From Toxorhynchites rutilus septentrionalis (lineage: Eukaryota > Arthropoda > Insecta > Diptera > Culicidae), in NCBI RefSeq assembly GCF_029784135.1, contig NC_073745.1:283065803-283129802 (forward strand): 64,000 nt of DNA, read 5' to 3'. The notes below the pieces were generated by a model, which did not search any database, was not told the origin of the DNA, and saw only the letters and a program-made list of their open reading frames with translations. The position numbers and the translations under genes were made by a program. The stretch's first letter is position 1; every line of letters begins with the position of its first letter. This document shows positions 10,358 to 19,905 of the stretch, piece by piece.

Positions 10358-10534
10358 CTACCGCTGGCTTGGTAATAATTTGTTCGAAGTTACACCACAA
10401 TCAGTATTCAATGAATGAATGAAAAAAACTATTGTTGATGGCCCTAAAAAGAACCGATGATTTTGCGTAGTTTTGTAGGAGCAACTGGTTCACACATGAT
10501 TCATTTGGTTCTCGTGAGAACAATGCCCGAGATT

Positions 10535-10576
10535 TTGTGTGTGTGTGTGTGTGTGTGTGATGGAGAGAGAGAGAGA
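10535..10576. repeat. GT and GA microsatellite
   Basis: About 12 GT units are followed after ATG by a GA run (about 10563-10576). Confidence 0.9.
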
Positions 10577-10845
10577 CGGCCGTCCCCTCTTATTTCCGGT
10601 AGACTCCTTTTTGGCTATGAAGGGAATCTTAAACGAACCCTACACACCAGTACCCTCCATTTGCACAAACCGTTCCGGTCACTTTCATCTCGTTCACTGG
10701 TGGATCGTTGGCAGGTTTGTTCAGCTTCTTGTATACTGTCTTATTCCGATCACTACAAATACAAGCGAGTAAAATAAAACGCAACTTGCATCTATCTGCT
10801 GCGACGGCTTCTCCAGGTGCCTTGATTTTGTGCTGTGTTGGTTGG

Positions 10846-10894
10846 GATAGGGTTGCCATAGCCTCGGATACGACGGTGGTATGGCAACCCTATC
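10846..10894. repeat. Inverted repeat, 15-bp arms
   Basis: GATAGGGTTGCCATA (10846-10860) and TATGGCAACCCTATC (10880-10894) are exact complements around 19 bases. The arm core GGGTTGCCATA resembles the ends of the hAT-type MITE at 32043-32597, so this may be a tiny deletion derivative. Nearby, CAACTTGCAT ... CAGGTGCCTTGA (10780-10825) and a similar pair at 11000-11045 form an old direct duplication. Confidence 0.6.
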
Positions 10895-11107
10895 GACCCC
10901 GGCACTTTATATAGTATGCGTATTCGTTAACCTGGTGTTGTGGTTAAGTGTGCGTATTTGTTGACACTTTCTGTTCAGCACCAATGCAAGGAAATAAAAG
11001 AAATAGCAACTTGCATGTGACCGGTATGAAGTTTTCTCGAGGTGCCTTGAACACAGTTCGATCACCACAATAGCAGTCATCATCATTGAGTTAGATTGTT
11101 ATGATTT

Positions 11108-11345
11108 AAATAGCTTGCTTTCTAAGCAATTTTTGAGCTATTGAAACAAATTTTTGCATCAATAAATAACAAGCATATAACGCGTAGACATTTTATCTTT
11201 CGAATGAAGTGTTTATCATACCGTTTCATTCAGTTGTTTAGAAGCTATTAACGCTCAAAATCTGGTTATCCGGCGTAACGCTTTCGTTTTCAAAACTTTG
11301 AACTTACACCCCAGCATAGCAATGAATGACGTAGTCCTACGTCAA
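11108..11345 (-). repeat. Helentron-like type-C left end (truncated copy)
   Basis: The minus strand from 11345 reads TTGACGTAGGACTACGTC and then matches the first ~235 bases of the complete type-C element at 62550: GGGGTGTAAGTTCAAAGTTT, AACGTTACGCCGG-like, TTTGAGCGTTAATAGCT and CAAAAAGTAACAAGCATATAA-like blocks in the same order. No right end accompanies it, so it is a 3'-truncated copy inside the intron. Confidence 0.7.
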
Positions 11346-11569
11346 AATCACGAAAATCTGTTATTTTTCGACCTTTCGGAGTAGGATCCCGCTTAAAGAT
11401 CGTGAAGATGTCCCCCTGACAAGGAGAACTAACCAACTACTACACTCCTTGACCAACTTCAACCTTCCTTCCATACCTACTTTACCCAGAATCAAAGTTT
11501 AACCCTGGAACCATTCCTCTCATAAAATACATCTTTTCCTACTGAACCAAGTTAAAGTCGGAAACCATC

Positions 11570-12185
11570 TGCATCCTGTTAGTGCGGAAGCCTACACCCA
11601 AACTAGCGTTATCAGAAAGCATTTCATTTTCGACAGAAAACATGTCATTCCCTGCCTTGAAGCGTCAAATAGGCAAATCATGTCATATGTCCCCAACGCT
11701 TCAAAATATTTGTATGTATGGAAGCAGACATCTCTTTCTTTTTACTTTCTTTTTTTTTGGGATTGCACACAAAAAAAAAGTTCAAACGGCGTCAACGGGG
11801 ATCGAACCAAGGCCGGCTGGAATGATATACTGTTCTACGCGACCACGCTATCCAAATAGCTAATGATGATGTTACGCAGAAGCGTGATTATTACATCTCA
11901 TTACAAATTGAAGTTGGGAAGTTTTTTCTAATTTTACTCTTAGAAAACACTTTCCAGCATGAAGGAGAACTATATCCATCTCGTTCTGTGCTTATTCGAA
12001 ACGTCTTTGTTTCGCTCGCTCGTATTTATGTTATATTGCCGTACACTATATACTATATAAATGCTTAACAGTATTTGTGAGTCATGGCATTTTCTGTCAT
12101 TTTTACGCTCATTTAATGTAATAAATCGGGATGACAAAACATGTGTTAAAAATCAATTTTGAGTGTACGGTCTTTTGAAATCCCC
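11570..12185 (-). repeat. Interspersed repeat X with internal tRNA-like box (copy 1)
   Basis: Read on the minus strand it is collinear with 34160-34780 on the plus strand: TCCCGATTTATTACATTAAA near its start, then GGATAGCGTGGTCGCGTAG (A-box-like), CCGGCCTTGGTTCGATCCC (B-box-like), AGAAAGAGATGTCTGCT, and ACGCTAGTTTGG near the end. The B-box core GGTTCGATCCC is a textbook pol III promoter element, so a tRNA-derived SINE is probably embedded in or part of the repeat. No real tRNA cloverleaf can be drawn. Confidence 0.55.
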
Positions 12186-12418
12186 CGCCCTTATCCTTCC
12201 CCAATCTGGAAAACTATTGATTATCTACAGCGATTCAACAAGCTGTCTACAAGAGTTGAAATCTGCCTCTACCACCCTTGGCTTCTTTCTTCTACTGAGA
12301 TTTTCGCATTAGAATGAAATGTCTTCTTTTGCCCACATCTGGCTGATCTGGCATTACTTTATTTAAAACTCTATTGTATGTGTAACAATAACGAAAACCT
12401 AAGAAAGGATTCTCTATT

Positions 12419-13880
12419 TTTTGCGTAGGACTACGTTTTTGGAGCGTAATGCTACCACATCACAAACAGGGTTCGTTTTTATGAAATAGAAATAGCAAAT
12501 GCAAATGTTCATTCTACGGACAGTGTGGATGGAGAAAAAAAATAATTGCAATTTATACTTCACCCGTTTTCCATATATTGAGTATAATCAAGCTTTTTTG
12601 CGATTTCATAGCATTCACGATTCATCAGTCATCCGGCTAGGGACCAAACGGCATCGAGGTTTCGCAAATGGTCTTTCTCAAGGCCAAGAGTATAGTTTAG
12701 TTTTCTAAATTGGCCTTTTTCAAGGCTAGAGGCGCTTGAACTGAGACATTTTAAATCCTTATAATTCAAACCATGATCATCATTATTCAAATCACAGTTT
12801 CGCTCCAGCAGTCTTTCTCAGTGCTGATGTCGACACAGCTGTTTTGTTCGATACAAAAGAGGAATTGGAAGATAAATATGGAAATTCTATTCGATGGAGA
12901 TACTGCGTTGATTTTCATGCCGTCTGTTGGGGAGTACTTGTTTTGCCCAACATCATTTCTGCATCTATGCGGGGGTTTAAGGTTAAAATTACGAATAACG
13001 GGAGCGTTTCGTTTAGGGGGCAAGCAGATGAGCGCTAACAACCCTTAGCTAGGTGAATGAAGCGGTATGACATTCATTTTCGATAAGTGAAGGGTGTATG
13101 GGTAGTGTTTGTTACTTATTGACCTAAAAACTTGTTTCCGTAGCTCAATAACTGCTTTGAAAGTAAACTATTGCTAACTATTGGAATATGCACGATGTAA
13201 ACACAGACGGGCAGAAACCACATAGCAATTGTTCATTCTATGCGTTATCAAATAAATAACGGTGGTGGGGGAACAAATGTGTAATCGCCTCGTGCCGCGC
13301 ATACTGGGTGCGCTACGTGAATTTTTCCAAATCTCGTGTATTGCTTTCGCGCGAACAAGAATGAATCATGAATCACCCATATTCAATTGCTTTTCCAAAA
13401 AAAGGCAACGCCGGAAGAGAGCTTCTGTGGATTTAGAAACGTGTTCGAATTTATTGATGTAATGATAATGATCTATTGAATTATGGAGGAATCCTCAGAC
13501 TATAGGATTTTCTCAGTTCATTCGCCTCTACTCTTCAAAAAGAGGAATAACCTCGCTGCCGCTGCCATCTGGTCGCTAGCAGAATGACTGATAAATCATG
13601 AATGATTTCTGTCATCTCCAGGTTGAAAGTCGCGTCAAAAGGTAGTTTTCTTTTCAAGCCGAATGTGAAGAAAATATTTCACAGCGATGAGAGCTGCGTT
13701 ATTTGGTGAAAAACTGAAGATGAAAGTATTTCAGTGTCGCTTTAAACAACGATCAGTCAACTGTACCTGTTAATTCTGAGAGTTAATTGGAAAATCTGCC
13801 CATATTGGCGTTTTATTGCTTTGCGAAATTCGAAGTCCTACGTTAACAATGCGGTCGTATCTTGGACATCAACCTTCTTT
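12419..13880 (+). mobile_element. Helentron-like type-A element, degenerate copy
   Basis: The left end is eroded (TTGCGTAGGACTACG, then AAACAGGGTTCGTTTTTATG, compare AAACAGGTCACGTTTTTATG in other copies). The right end is good: CCTACGTTAACAATGCGGTC and TATCTTGGACATCAACC, ending CTTTAA before T's. The body is largely unlike the other type-A copies. It includes two small stem-loops at 12667-12690 and 12710-12730, and a stretch near 13110-13150 that resembles type C. It may be a recombinant. Confidence 0.5.
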
Positions 13881-14292
13881 AATTTTTCACGGCCCGTGAA
13901 ACTGTTACTAACACGTGTTTGTGGCCTCTCTGAAAAAAGATTAAGTACCACTGGGTTGGTGTTACAATCCTGTTCCACAACATCGTCGAATCCTTTCCGG
14001 CTTCCACATTGGACACACAAGCCTTATCCATAGTTTCCCAATCGCAAAATAACTGCATCACGTGCGTGGTAGCCACATACTAACAGAGTGCAAAGTCTAT
14101 GACAATGATTGTTCGGCCAAGGATTTGGGCTTCACCCTGAAGTTATTATTCTCCTCACCCTACGAAAATAAAGTGATCTGATTTCTTAAGGATACCGGCC
14201 TGTTTGACAAAATTTAGTTACTCCAACAGGGACGAATGACCTTTAAAAAACAAGAACGGAACAGAACAGAGTTCTGATTGTGGAACACTTAC

Positions 14293-16229
14293 CTCAACGG
14301 TTCGACGGATCCATCGTAAGCAACATTTTCCGCAGTGCTGCCCGGCTCGATAATAATAAAATCGCTGTCGAACTGCGATTGATATGCTTCCTGCTGGGAC
14401 ACGCCTCCCCCACAGGTGGTATCGCAAACTTGCAGCTCCTCATACTGAGCATCAACCCCATTGAAGTCCTCCAAGTCGGCAACCGAATCATTTAATATAT
14501 TCCCAAAATCCTCTTCCATCGATTGGTGCTCACCATCTACCGGCATGTCGCCGTTTTCCATGTTCTGAGTGGTGCTAGATGTGGGCAGTAGATTTTGAAA
14601 CTGCAGCTGATCGATTGTCATCAGATTCAGCTCGTCAACCGACTTCAAGTGGATTGTTGGTTGCTTCAAAACACTGATATTCTTGATAAATATTTTACTT
14701 TTTCTCGGTGCTGGTTGAGAGTGAATGGATTCCGAGCTAGTAACAGTAACCACCGGTGAGGTTGCACTAATTGGCGGAGTGGAAGAATTGCTGCTACAAA
14801 TTGGGGTTGGAAGTAAGACCATGTTTAATCCCGAACTTCCCATCGACGAGCCGCCGATGCTGATTACGGAAGCGGCAGGACTAACTACCGGCGGCGGAGG
14901 AGTAGTGTAGAGGCTTTCACTACTGCTAGTTCGACTCATGTCACATGTCGATGTGATGGGAGGTGTAACGGGGAGCAAAGGATTTCGCAGAATATCCACG
15001 TTGCGTATGAATATTTTACTCCGCTGGGAAGTGCCACTAAGCGGCTCGCTCACACTGATAGGAGGCGATTCACAATTTGGACTTGGAGTAGGAACCACAA
15101 AGCTATACTTGCTTTCATGTAGCCCCGATGCATTACGGAACACATTGTCCACGTTTTGAACGAAATTCGCGTTCTGCAACAGCGACACGTTTCGGATGAA
15201 TATTTTGCCATTCTGCTGCTGGTGTTGTTGTTGTTGATGTTGCTGTTGTTGCTCCGCGTGATGTTGTTGCGCCTGCTGAACATTTTCCTTCTCGATAACA
15301 TCCGGTTTCTTGAGCAATTGTACATTTTTTATATAAATACGACTCTTGTTCTGCTCTGGAATAACCGCCTGCGGTGATTCCGAGACTAAAACATGTTCCT
15401 GCGGAACTGTGTTACAGCTTGTGGTAGCTTCATCTCGCTCCGGAGCGGGAAACTTGTGCTCCATTAACACCCGCATCTCGGAACGCACCATCATGTGATC
15501 ATCCAATAAGTGCACCTCCAGTGAGCTCCTCTGCCGGAACTTATTTGCACACGCTGGACAATGCAGCGGTTCGCTCGTTTCGCCCTCCCCCGCCGACTGA
15601 TGCTTCGTGCGCACATGATCCCTCAAACTTTGCTCCACTATCGTAATAAACGGACAGCATTCACAACAATGCACCACTAATTCATCATCCCGTTGCTCTT
15701 GGCGATCCTCTGCCAGGTAGCTCTCCGCTATGCTCGGTAGTTGGACCATTGCGGTTCCCTTTTCCAGCGCCCGTAGATCGCCCAGCTCCCGTTTGATGGG
15801 CTCCGATTTATCCTCGCACTTAATCTCGGCCGGATTGCTGCTTCGAGATTGTTGATTCTGCTGCTGGTACTGCTGGTTGATTTGCATCGGGACTTTGACG
15901 AAGATGCTCGGTAGGACAACATCGTTCGGGCCAGAAGAGGACGAATAGTTATTGCTCGTGAGGTGGCAAATTGGTGGGAGCGAGGGTCCATTTGTACTTG
16001 GGACAGCTGCGTTCGATGGCTGCGATGGAATCGATGTGAAATACGAAGCGTTGCTGAAGTTTAGATGAGTCGGTGAATCTGTGCTTTGCAGAGGTGAGTT
16101 GATTGGATTCGCGGCCAGCTGGAATGTACGCAGTGATATGATACGAATGGTTGCGTTCACATTTTGTTCGTATCTTACCATCGAATCGAAACCGAGGCTC
16201 TCCGTACATTGGTTTTGGAAAATATCCAT
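14293..16229 (-). CDS. C2H2 zinc-finger protein, coding exon 1 (residues 1-646 of 1306)
   Basis: The start MDIFQNQCTESLG at 16229 has a TAA in frame 21 bases upstream. Residues 1-180 are Ser/Pro/Asn-rich. Two C2H2 fingers occupy about 188-210 and 223-245. A Gln/His-rich run lies at about 316-340. A short motif recurs four times: SRIYIKNVQLLKKP (296), GKIFIRNVSLLQNA (341), SKIFIRNVDILRNP (404) and SKIFIKNISVLKQP (511), separated by disordered Ser/Thr/Pro linkers. The last 90 residues are acidic (MEEDFGNILNDSVADLEDFN), as in transactivation regions. It is spliced to 9076. Together they make an 11-finger protein, most likely a transcriptional regulator. I recognise no family for the KIFI[KR]N repeat; it looks like a linear binding motif. 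Confidence 0.9.
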
Positions 16230-16440
16230 TGTATGCGCGTTTTAAAACATTTCTCACGTATTAATATTTATTTTTCACACGATTTTTCTGTTTAACATTA
16301 GTTTCACTTTTGTTGCACTCTCGAATTGTAATGTTTACATTCTGTGTAAGCGATATCGTTGACATTTTATTTGGAAAATGACAGCTCAACAGCTGTTTCT
16401 ATATTTTGATAGTGTGAGTGTAATATTCATTTTGTTTTGA
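16230..16440 (-). promoter_or_regulatory. 5' leader/promoter region of the zinc-finger gene
   Basis: The main ATG context is CATACAATGG. A minimal upstream ORF, ATG TTT TAA, lies in the same frame 21 bases before it, and could limit initiation. A palindromic E-box-like AACAGCTGTT lies at about 16389-16398. There is no clear TATA box, and the transcription start cannot be fixed from sequence. Whether a non-coding first exon lies further upstream is unknown. Confidence 0.35.
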
Positions 16441-16446
16441 TGATTC

Positions 16447-17080
16447 TTGATGATGGTTCGTGTAGTCAGTATAGCGATGGTGGACACCATAAAAATCGGA
16501 AAAGTCGCGACTCTTCACAGCTGGGATGAAAACATCAATAGGCGGTCGACTCGGATTGCGTCACCTCGGTGGCTTGGGGCCGAATCGGTGGCCCTGATTC
16601 TCAAATACACTTCACGGTGGAAACGAAATAAACGGCACGCCATTGAACTACGTTTTACGAATTAGTGAAGTGTCGAAGATAATGATGAGTTTTCAGGCAG
16701 AATGAGCACTTTTCAAATAAAAAATCATTAATGAAAATTAACTTCTTCGTATCAAACTGGTATTCAATGTGAGTGGAAAACTTTTTTTTCTTCATGTGGT
16801 ATAATAATCTCATACTAAAATTTCATCTGAAGATAATTTGATATTATAATGATAAGTTTAGTGGGAAACTAATCTCGTATCCAGATGTCGACACCGTACC
16901 ATTGTCATCGCGATTACGTTTCATTCCGTTTTCACCGTGAAGTGTATTCGTAGTGTATTCGAGAATCAGGCCCGATTTCTTATCCACGATAGATGGTGAC
17001 TTCGTCACCATTGCATTGTTCCTAGAATTAATTTCATTCAAAAAAAAAAAAAAAACTCATAATGAAAATTGCACTCCGCC
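16447..17080. repeat. Interspersed repeat with an inverted internal duplication
   Basis: CCCTGATTCTCAAATACACT and TTCACGGTGGAAACG (16590-16625, plus) recur inverted at about 16918-16975 as CCTGATTCTCGAATACACTA, a 9-base insertion, and TTCACGGTGAAAACG. Short frames across both arms are alike only because of this duplication. The TGATATTATAATGATAAGTT at 16838-16857 recurs inside the Helitron at ~19588. I see no gene here. Confidence 0.4.
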
Positions 17081-17243
17081 GGCGTTCATACTTAAATACC
17101 GCAAATCCGAAATTCGCATTTTCGTAGCACTAAAAAATAATAAAACAATACAAGCAATAAGGCAAGAACAATATAAAAGATAAGTGAGTACCCGTGCGAA
17201 TGATAAAATTGCTATCTATTGAATTTCAATTCCGGTGACGCTA

Positions 17244-17642
17244 AGAGCCTCCGCACACTACAGACCTTTGACGTAGGATTACGTCTTTCGGGAACATATT
17301 GGGGTACAAATTGAAAATCGAAAATCAAGCACATCGTGGAAATTGTCCTACCGAAATGTGATCCTAACAGAGGCATTAAAACCAAATCATTATCAAAGAG
17401 TTATCATATCCAAAACCAACAGATAACCTAACAGAATCCTTCGTCTACTATACGGTCGTGTCTCGGACACAACCTTCTTGTGACTTTTTTTTCAACCGAC
17501 ATTTTGGTCGGATCGGCCTACTGGTGCAAAAACCAACCCAACTGAATCGGTGTAATGTGCGTACATGCATACCTCTCCGTACTGATTAAGAAGCCGACAG
17601 AACTATCGGTCGACAAGTCCGTCTGCAGTCTGCGGAGGCTCT
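17244..17642. mobile_element. 399-bp MITE with 22-bp TIRs, interrupted by an element-B derivative
   Basis: The left end AGAGCCTCCGCACACTACAG (17244) matches the complement of the right end AGAGCCTCCGCAGACTGCAG (to 17642). Inside, CAACCGACATTTTGGTCGG and CGACAGAACTATCGGTCGAC are further inverted pieces. Without the nested 217 bases it would be about 180 bp. The superfamily is not obvious. Confidence 0.7.
17268..17484 (+). mobile_element. Internally deleted Helentron-like type-B copy
   Basis: The left 85 bases equal the type-B start (TTGACGTAGGATTACGTC, TTTCGGGAACATATTGGGG). Then the sequence jumps to a minisatellite fragment, AAATCATTATCAAAGAGTTA (the histone downstream-element region, without the stem-loop), the subterminal block and the hairpin TCGTGTC / GACACAACC. 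About 1.1 kb is missing relative to 5073-6347. It shows that both ends plus a minimal middle persist as a unit. Confidence 0.75.
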
Positions 17643-17664
17643 AATACGTAAGTACCGATTTTTT

Positions 17665-18484
17665 TTGACGTAGAACTACGTCTTTCAGGAAGGGTACCAA
17701 ATCAGAAAACAGGTCACGTTTTTATGAAATAAAGTTAACGTTAATAACTATTTTCACAGTGAACGGATTCTGATGATTTACATACCAATCGAATTCGAAA
17801 TTCTCTAAGATTTGTTTGATATGCTACATTACAATTTCCTAATACCTAAACATTTTAAATTAATGAAAACTAGAAGGATTCCCATACCCCATGCTTCCCG
17901 TACCCGTACCGTCAATAACGAGCAACTAATACACTCGTTTCTGCTCGTTTCCAACTTATTTGGTATAAATGAGCCATCTACGATTTGAACCCACACCACT
18001 TCTCGTTTGGTGGTCATCGGAGCAACATCGTTGCTGTCGAACATCGAGTGAGAATGGATTCTTTCCCTGTCGGGAAAGTACTCGATGCAAGAATAGAAGA
18101 TATTGCGAAACGGCAATGCAATTTCATCCGCATACACTATACACCCTTGACGAAGAGGAAGCCCTCTGTATCAAAGTGTGCTTCGACAAAGAAGGTGTCA
18201 GCAGCATGCGGACAATTTTTGTGCTAGTGCGGATATGGAAGAGTATCCTGAAGTTTGGAATACGGACATACACTGCATTTATTTAAATACAACATATCTT
18301 TCATGGAAGTATGCTTTTAAATCCCAGTAGGAAAAGCTTACACTTTTTCCTCCAGAATTATTGAAACAGACCCCTATATTGAAAGGTTAGACGTAGTCCC
18401 ACGTCAAAACAAGCGGATTGAATAATATAATTCCGTAGTTCTACGTCGAAAATGCGGTCGTGTCCTAGATACAACCTCTTACAG
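17665..18484 (+). mobile_element. Helentron-like type-A short copy
   Basis: The left end TTGACGTAGAACTACGTC plus the type-A subterminal block is followed by ~500 bases of unrelated filler and a right end TAGTTCTACGTCGAAAATGC with hairpin GGTCGTGTC / GATACAACC. A second, internal GACGTAGTCCCACGTC lies at about 18388-18403. Its right 60 bases match the right end of the nested copy at 21022-23487 better than those of other copies, so the two are sister copies. Confidence 0.65.
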
Positions 18485-18534
18485 CTATTATTGACGTATG
18501 ACTACTTCTTTTGACTCTACGAAATTAGGAATGT

Positions 18535-19135
18535 AACGGGGCGGGGCTACCATACAAATGAAACACAAATTTCTGCATTACTCGCGAATTAATCAAGCAA
18601 ATAGAACCATATTTGGCATGTGGAGGTTTAAGGGTGCAATAAATGATTCTATGGTGGTTAGATACTTCTCCCCCTCTCTTAGGTGGGGCTGCCATAAAAA
18701 TGAAACACAAATTTCTGCATAACTCGAGAGTTAATCAAGCAAATGAAACCAAATTTGGCATGTGGAGGTTTTAGGGTGCAATAAATGTTTTTGGGGTGGT
18801 TAGACACTCCACCCCCTCTCTAAGGGGGAGCTGCTATACAAATGAAAGACAAATTTCTGCATAATCCGAAAACTGATCAAGCAAATGGAGCCAAATTTGT
18901 CATGCGTATGTTTTAGGGAACACGAATTATCATGGTGAATAGACACACCTCCCTTCTCTCTAAGGAGGGATACTGCCATACAAATGAAACATACATTTCT
19001 GCATAATTAACAAATCAAGCAAACTGAACCAAATTTGGCATGTGGAGGTTTTAGGGGGCAAGAAATATTTCTAAAGTGGTTCAACACTCTTCCCACCTTT
19101 CTGTGGGGGGGATTGTTTCTATGATGGTGTGACAC
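18535..19135. repeat. 142-bp tandem repeat array, about 4.2 units
   Basis: The landmark TTCTGCAT starts at 18571, 18713, 18855 and, as TTCTGCATAA, at 18997: exactly 142 bases apart each time. Each unit has CATACAAATGAAACACAAAT, AATCAAGCAAAT, TTTGGCATGTGGAGGTTTTA and a pyrimidine block with CCCCTCTCT. Constant phase despite 10-20% divergence means no internal indels were fixed. The array lies 270 bases left of the Helitron at 19407, and the two may belong to one larger unit. Confidence 0.85.
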
Positions 19136-19406
19136 CCTTTCCTCGACTGGAATGGAGAGGGGGTCCCATAAAAATATTACACATATTTCAATAAAAAATA
19201 TTCCAACCAAACATGACAATTGAAAATTTTCGGAAAACTCTGAAGGAAAAAGGGGAAAATTCGGAAAATAAATTCCCATATGTTCTACAATTACATACTG
19301 ACAAGTGCTGTTAGTCCATTTGATGTATGCGCTAGCGAAATTGATCTTTGTTCGAAACTGGAAATGGATTTTAATGTGATGAAACGCACTTCTATATCTT
19401 CTTCTA

Positions 19407-19792
19407 TCTATACTAGTAAAAATGAATGTGTTGATAAGAGCAGAACTCGAGGAAGGAATTGTTCGATTTAGGGCTGTCTTTATTCTATCATATTTTTTGT
19501 ATAAAACATTTATTCCATGTAACGAAGAATCATGTTATTTGCAAGTGGTTGAAAAATCTTGAACGAGAATTGTGTCTGAAAATAATCTGATATTATAATG
19601 ATAAGTTTTGTTAGAAATACTAGGAATTTTATAGTAAAAGGTAAATTCAACGGGGTTGATTAGAAGATCAATCAATGAACAGTTCTGCTATTGGACCCAT
19701 GAACTTGCTTATAGTAAGAAAACGTGAATGTTTGAAGGTATTGATAACAAAAAACTAATTTTGGGCGGTACGACGTTTGCCGGGTCAGCTAG
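19407..19792 (+). mobile_element. Short non-autonomous Helitron
   Basis: It starts TCTATACTAGTAAAAATGAA after an A (19406) and ends ACGTTTGCCGGGTCAGCTAG before a T (19793). A 5' TC, a 3' CTAG, and insertion between A and T with no target duplication are the Helitron hallmarks, and the GTTTGCCGGGTCAGCTAG tail is a widespread insect Helitron end. At 386 bp it encodes no Rep-helicase. It is unrelated in its ends to the GACGTAG family. Confidence 0.85.
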
Positions 19793-19849
19793 TCGTATAT
19801 AAATTGCACTAAGATTATTATCACTATAAAAAACTTGTTATACAGGTTT

Positions 19850-19905
19850 AAGTGACGAACCAGCCAAATGAGTTGAAAGTCACTATAATACAGATTAAAA
19901 AAAAA
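19850..19905 (+). repeat. 5'-truncated SINE tail (same family as 25029)
   Basis: AAGTGACGAACCAGCCAAAT, GAGTTGAAAGTCACTATAAT, ACAGATT and a run of A repeat the 3' part of the tRNA-derived SINE at 25029-25190. Only the last ~55 bases are present, as expected of target-primed truncation. Confidence 0.75.

Larger units (their letters stand above)
9077..14292 (-). other. 5216-bp intron of the zinc-finger gene
   Basis: The donor reads CCGTTGAG|GTAAGTG (GT at 14292-14291) and the acceptor TTTGTTTCAG|GATTGC (9078-9077), both near consensus. Exon lengths of 1937 and 1984 bases sum to 3921, divisible by three, and the split codon gives Arg. The intron holds a DD37E transposase relic, microsatellite, hairpin, Helentron-like fragments and an interspersed repeat, listed separately. 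Stretches 9077-10014, 10580-10840 and 13883-14290 show no gene or repeat that I can name. Confidence 0.88.

Noticed and set aside
10345..10362. GACGTAGGACTAC resembling the family left end
   Set aside because: It lies inside the DD37E transposase reading frame, where it encodes the conserved start of that block; the flanks do not match any type A, B or C end.
12667..12730. Two small stem-loops (GGTCTT..AAGGCC, GGCCTT..AAGGCT) resembling histone stem-loops
   Set aside because: The second base pair is T-A rather than the usual C-G in both, and no histone-like coding sequence precedes them. A similar stem at 43445 also lacks context.
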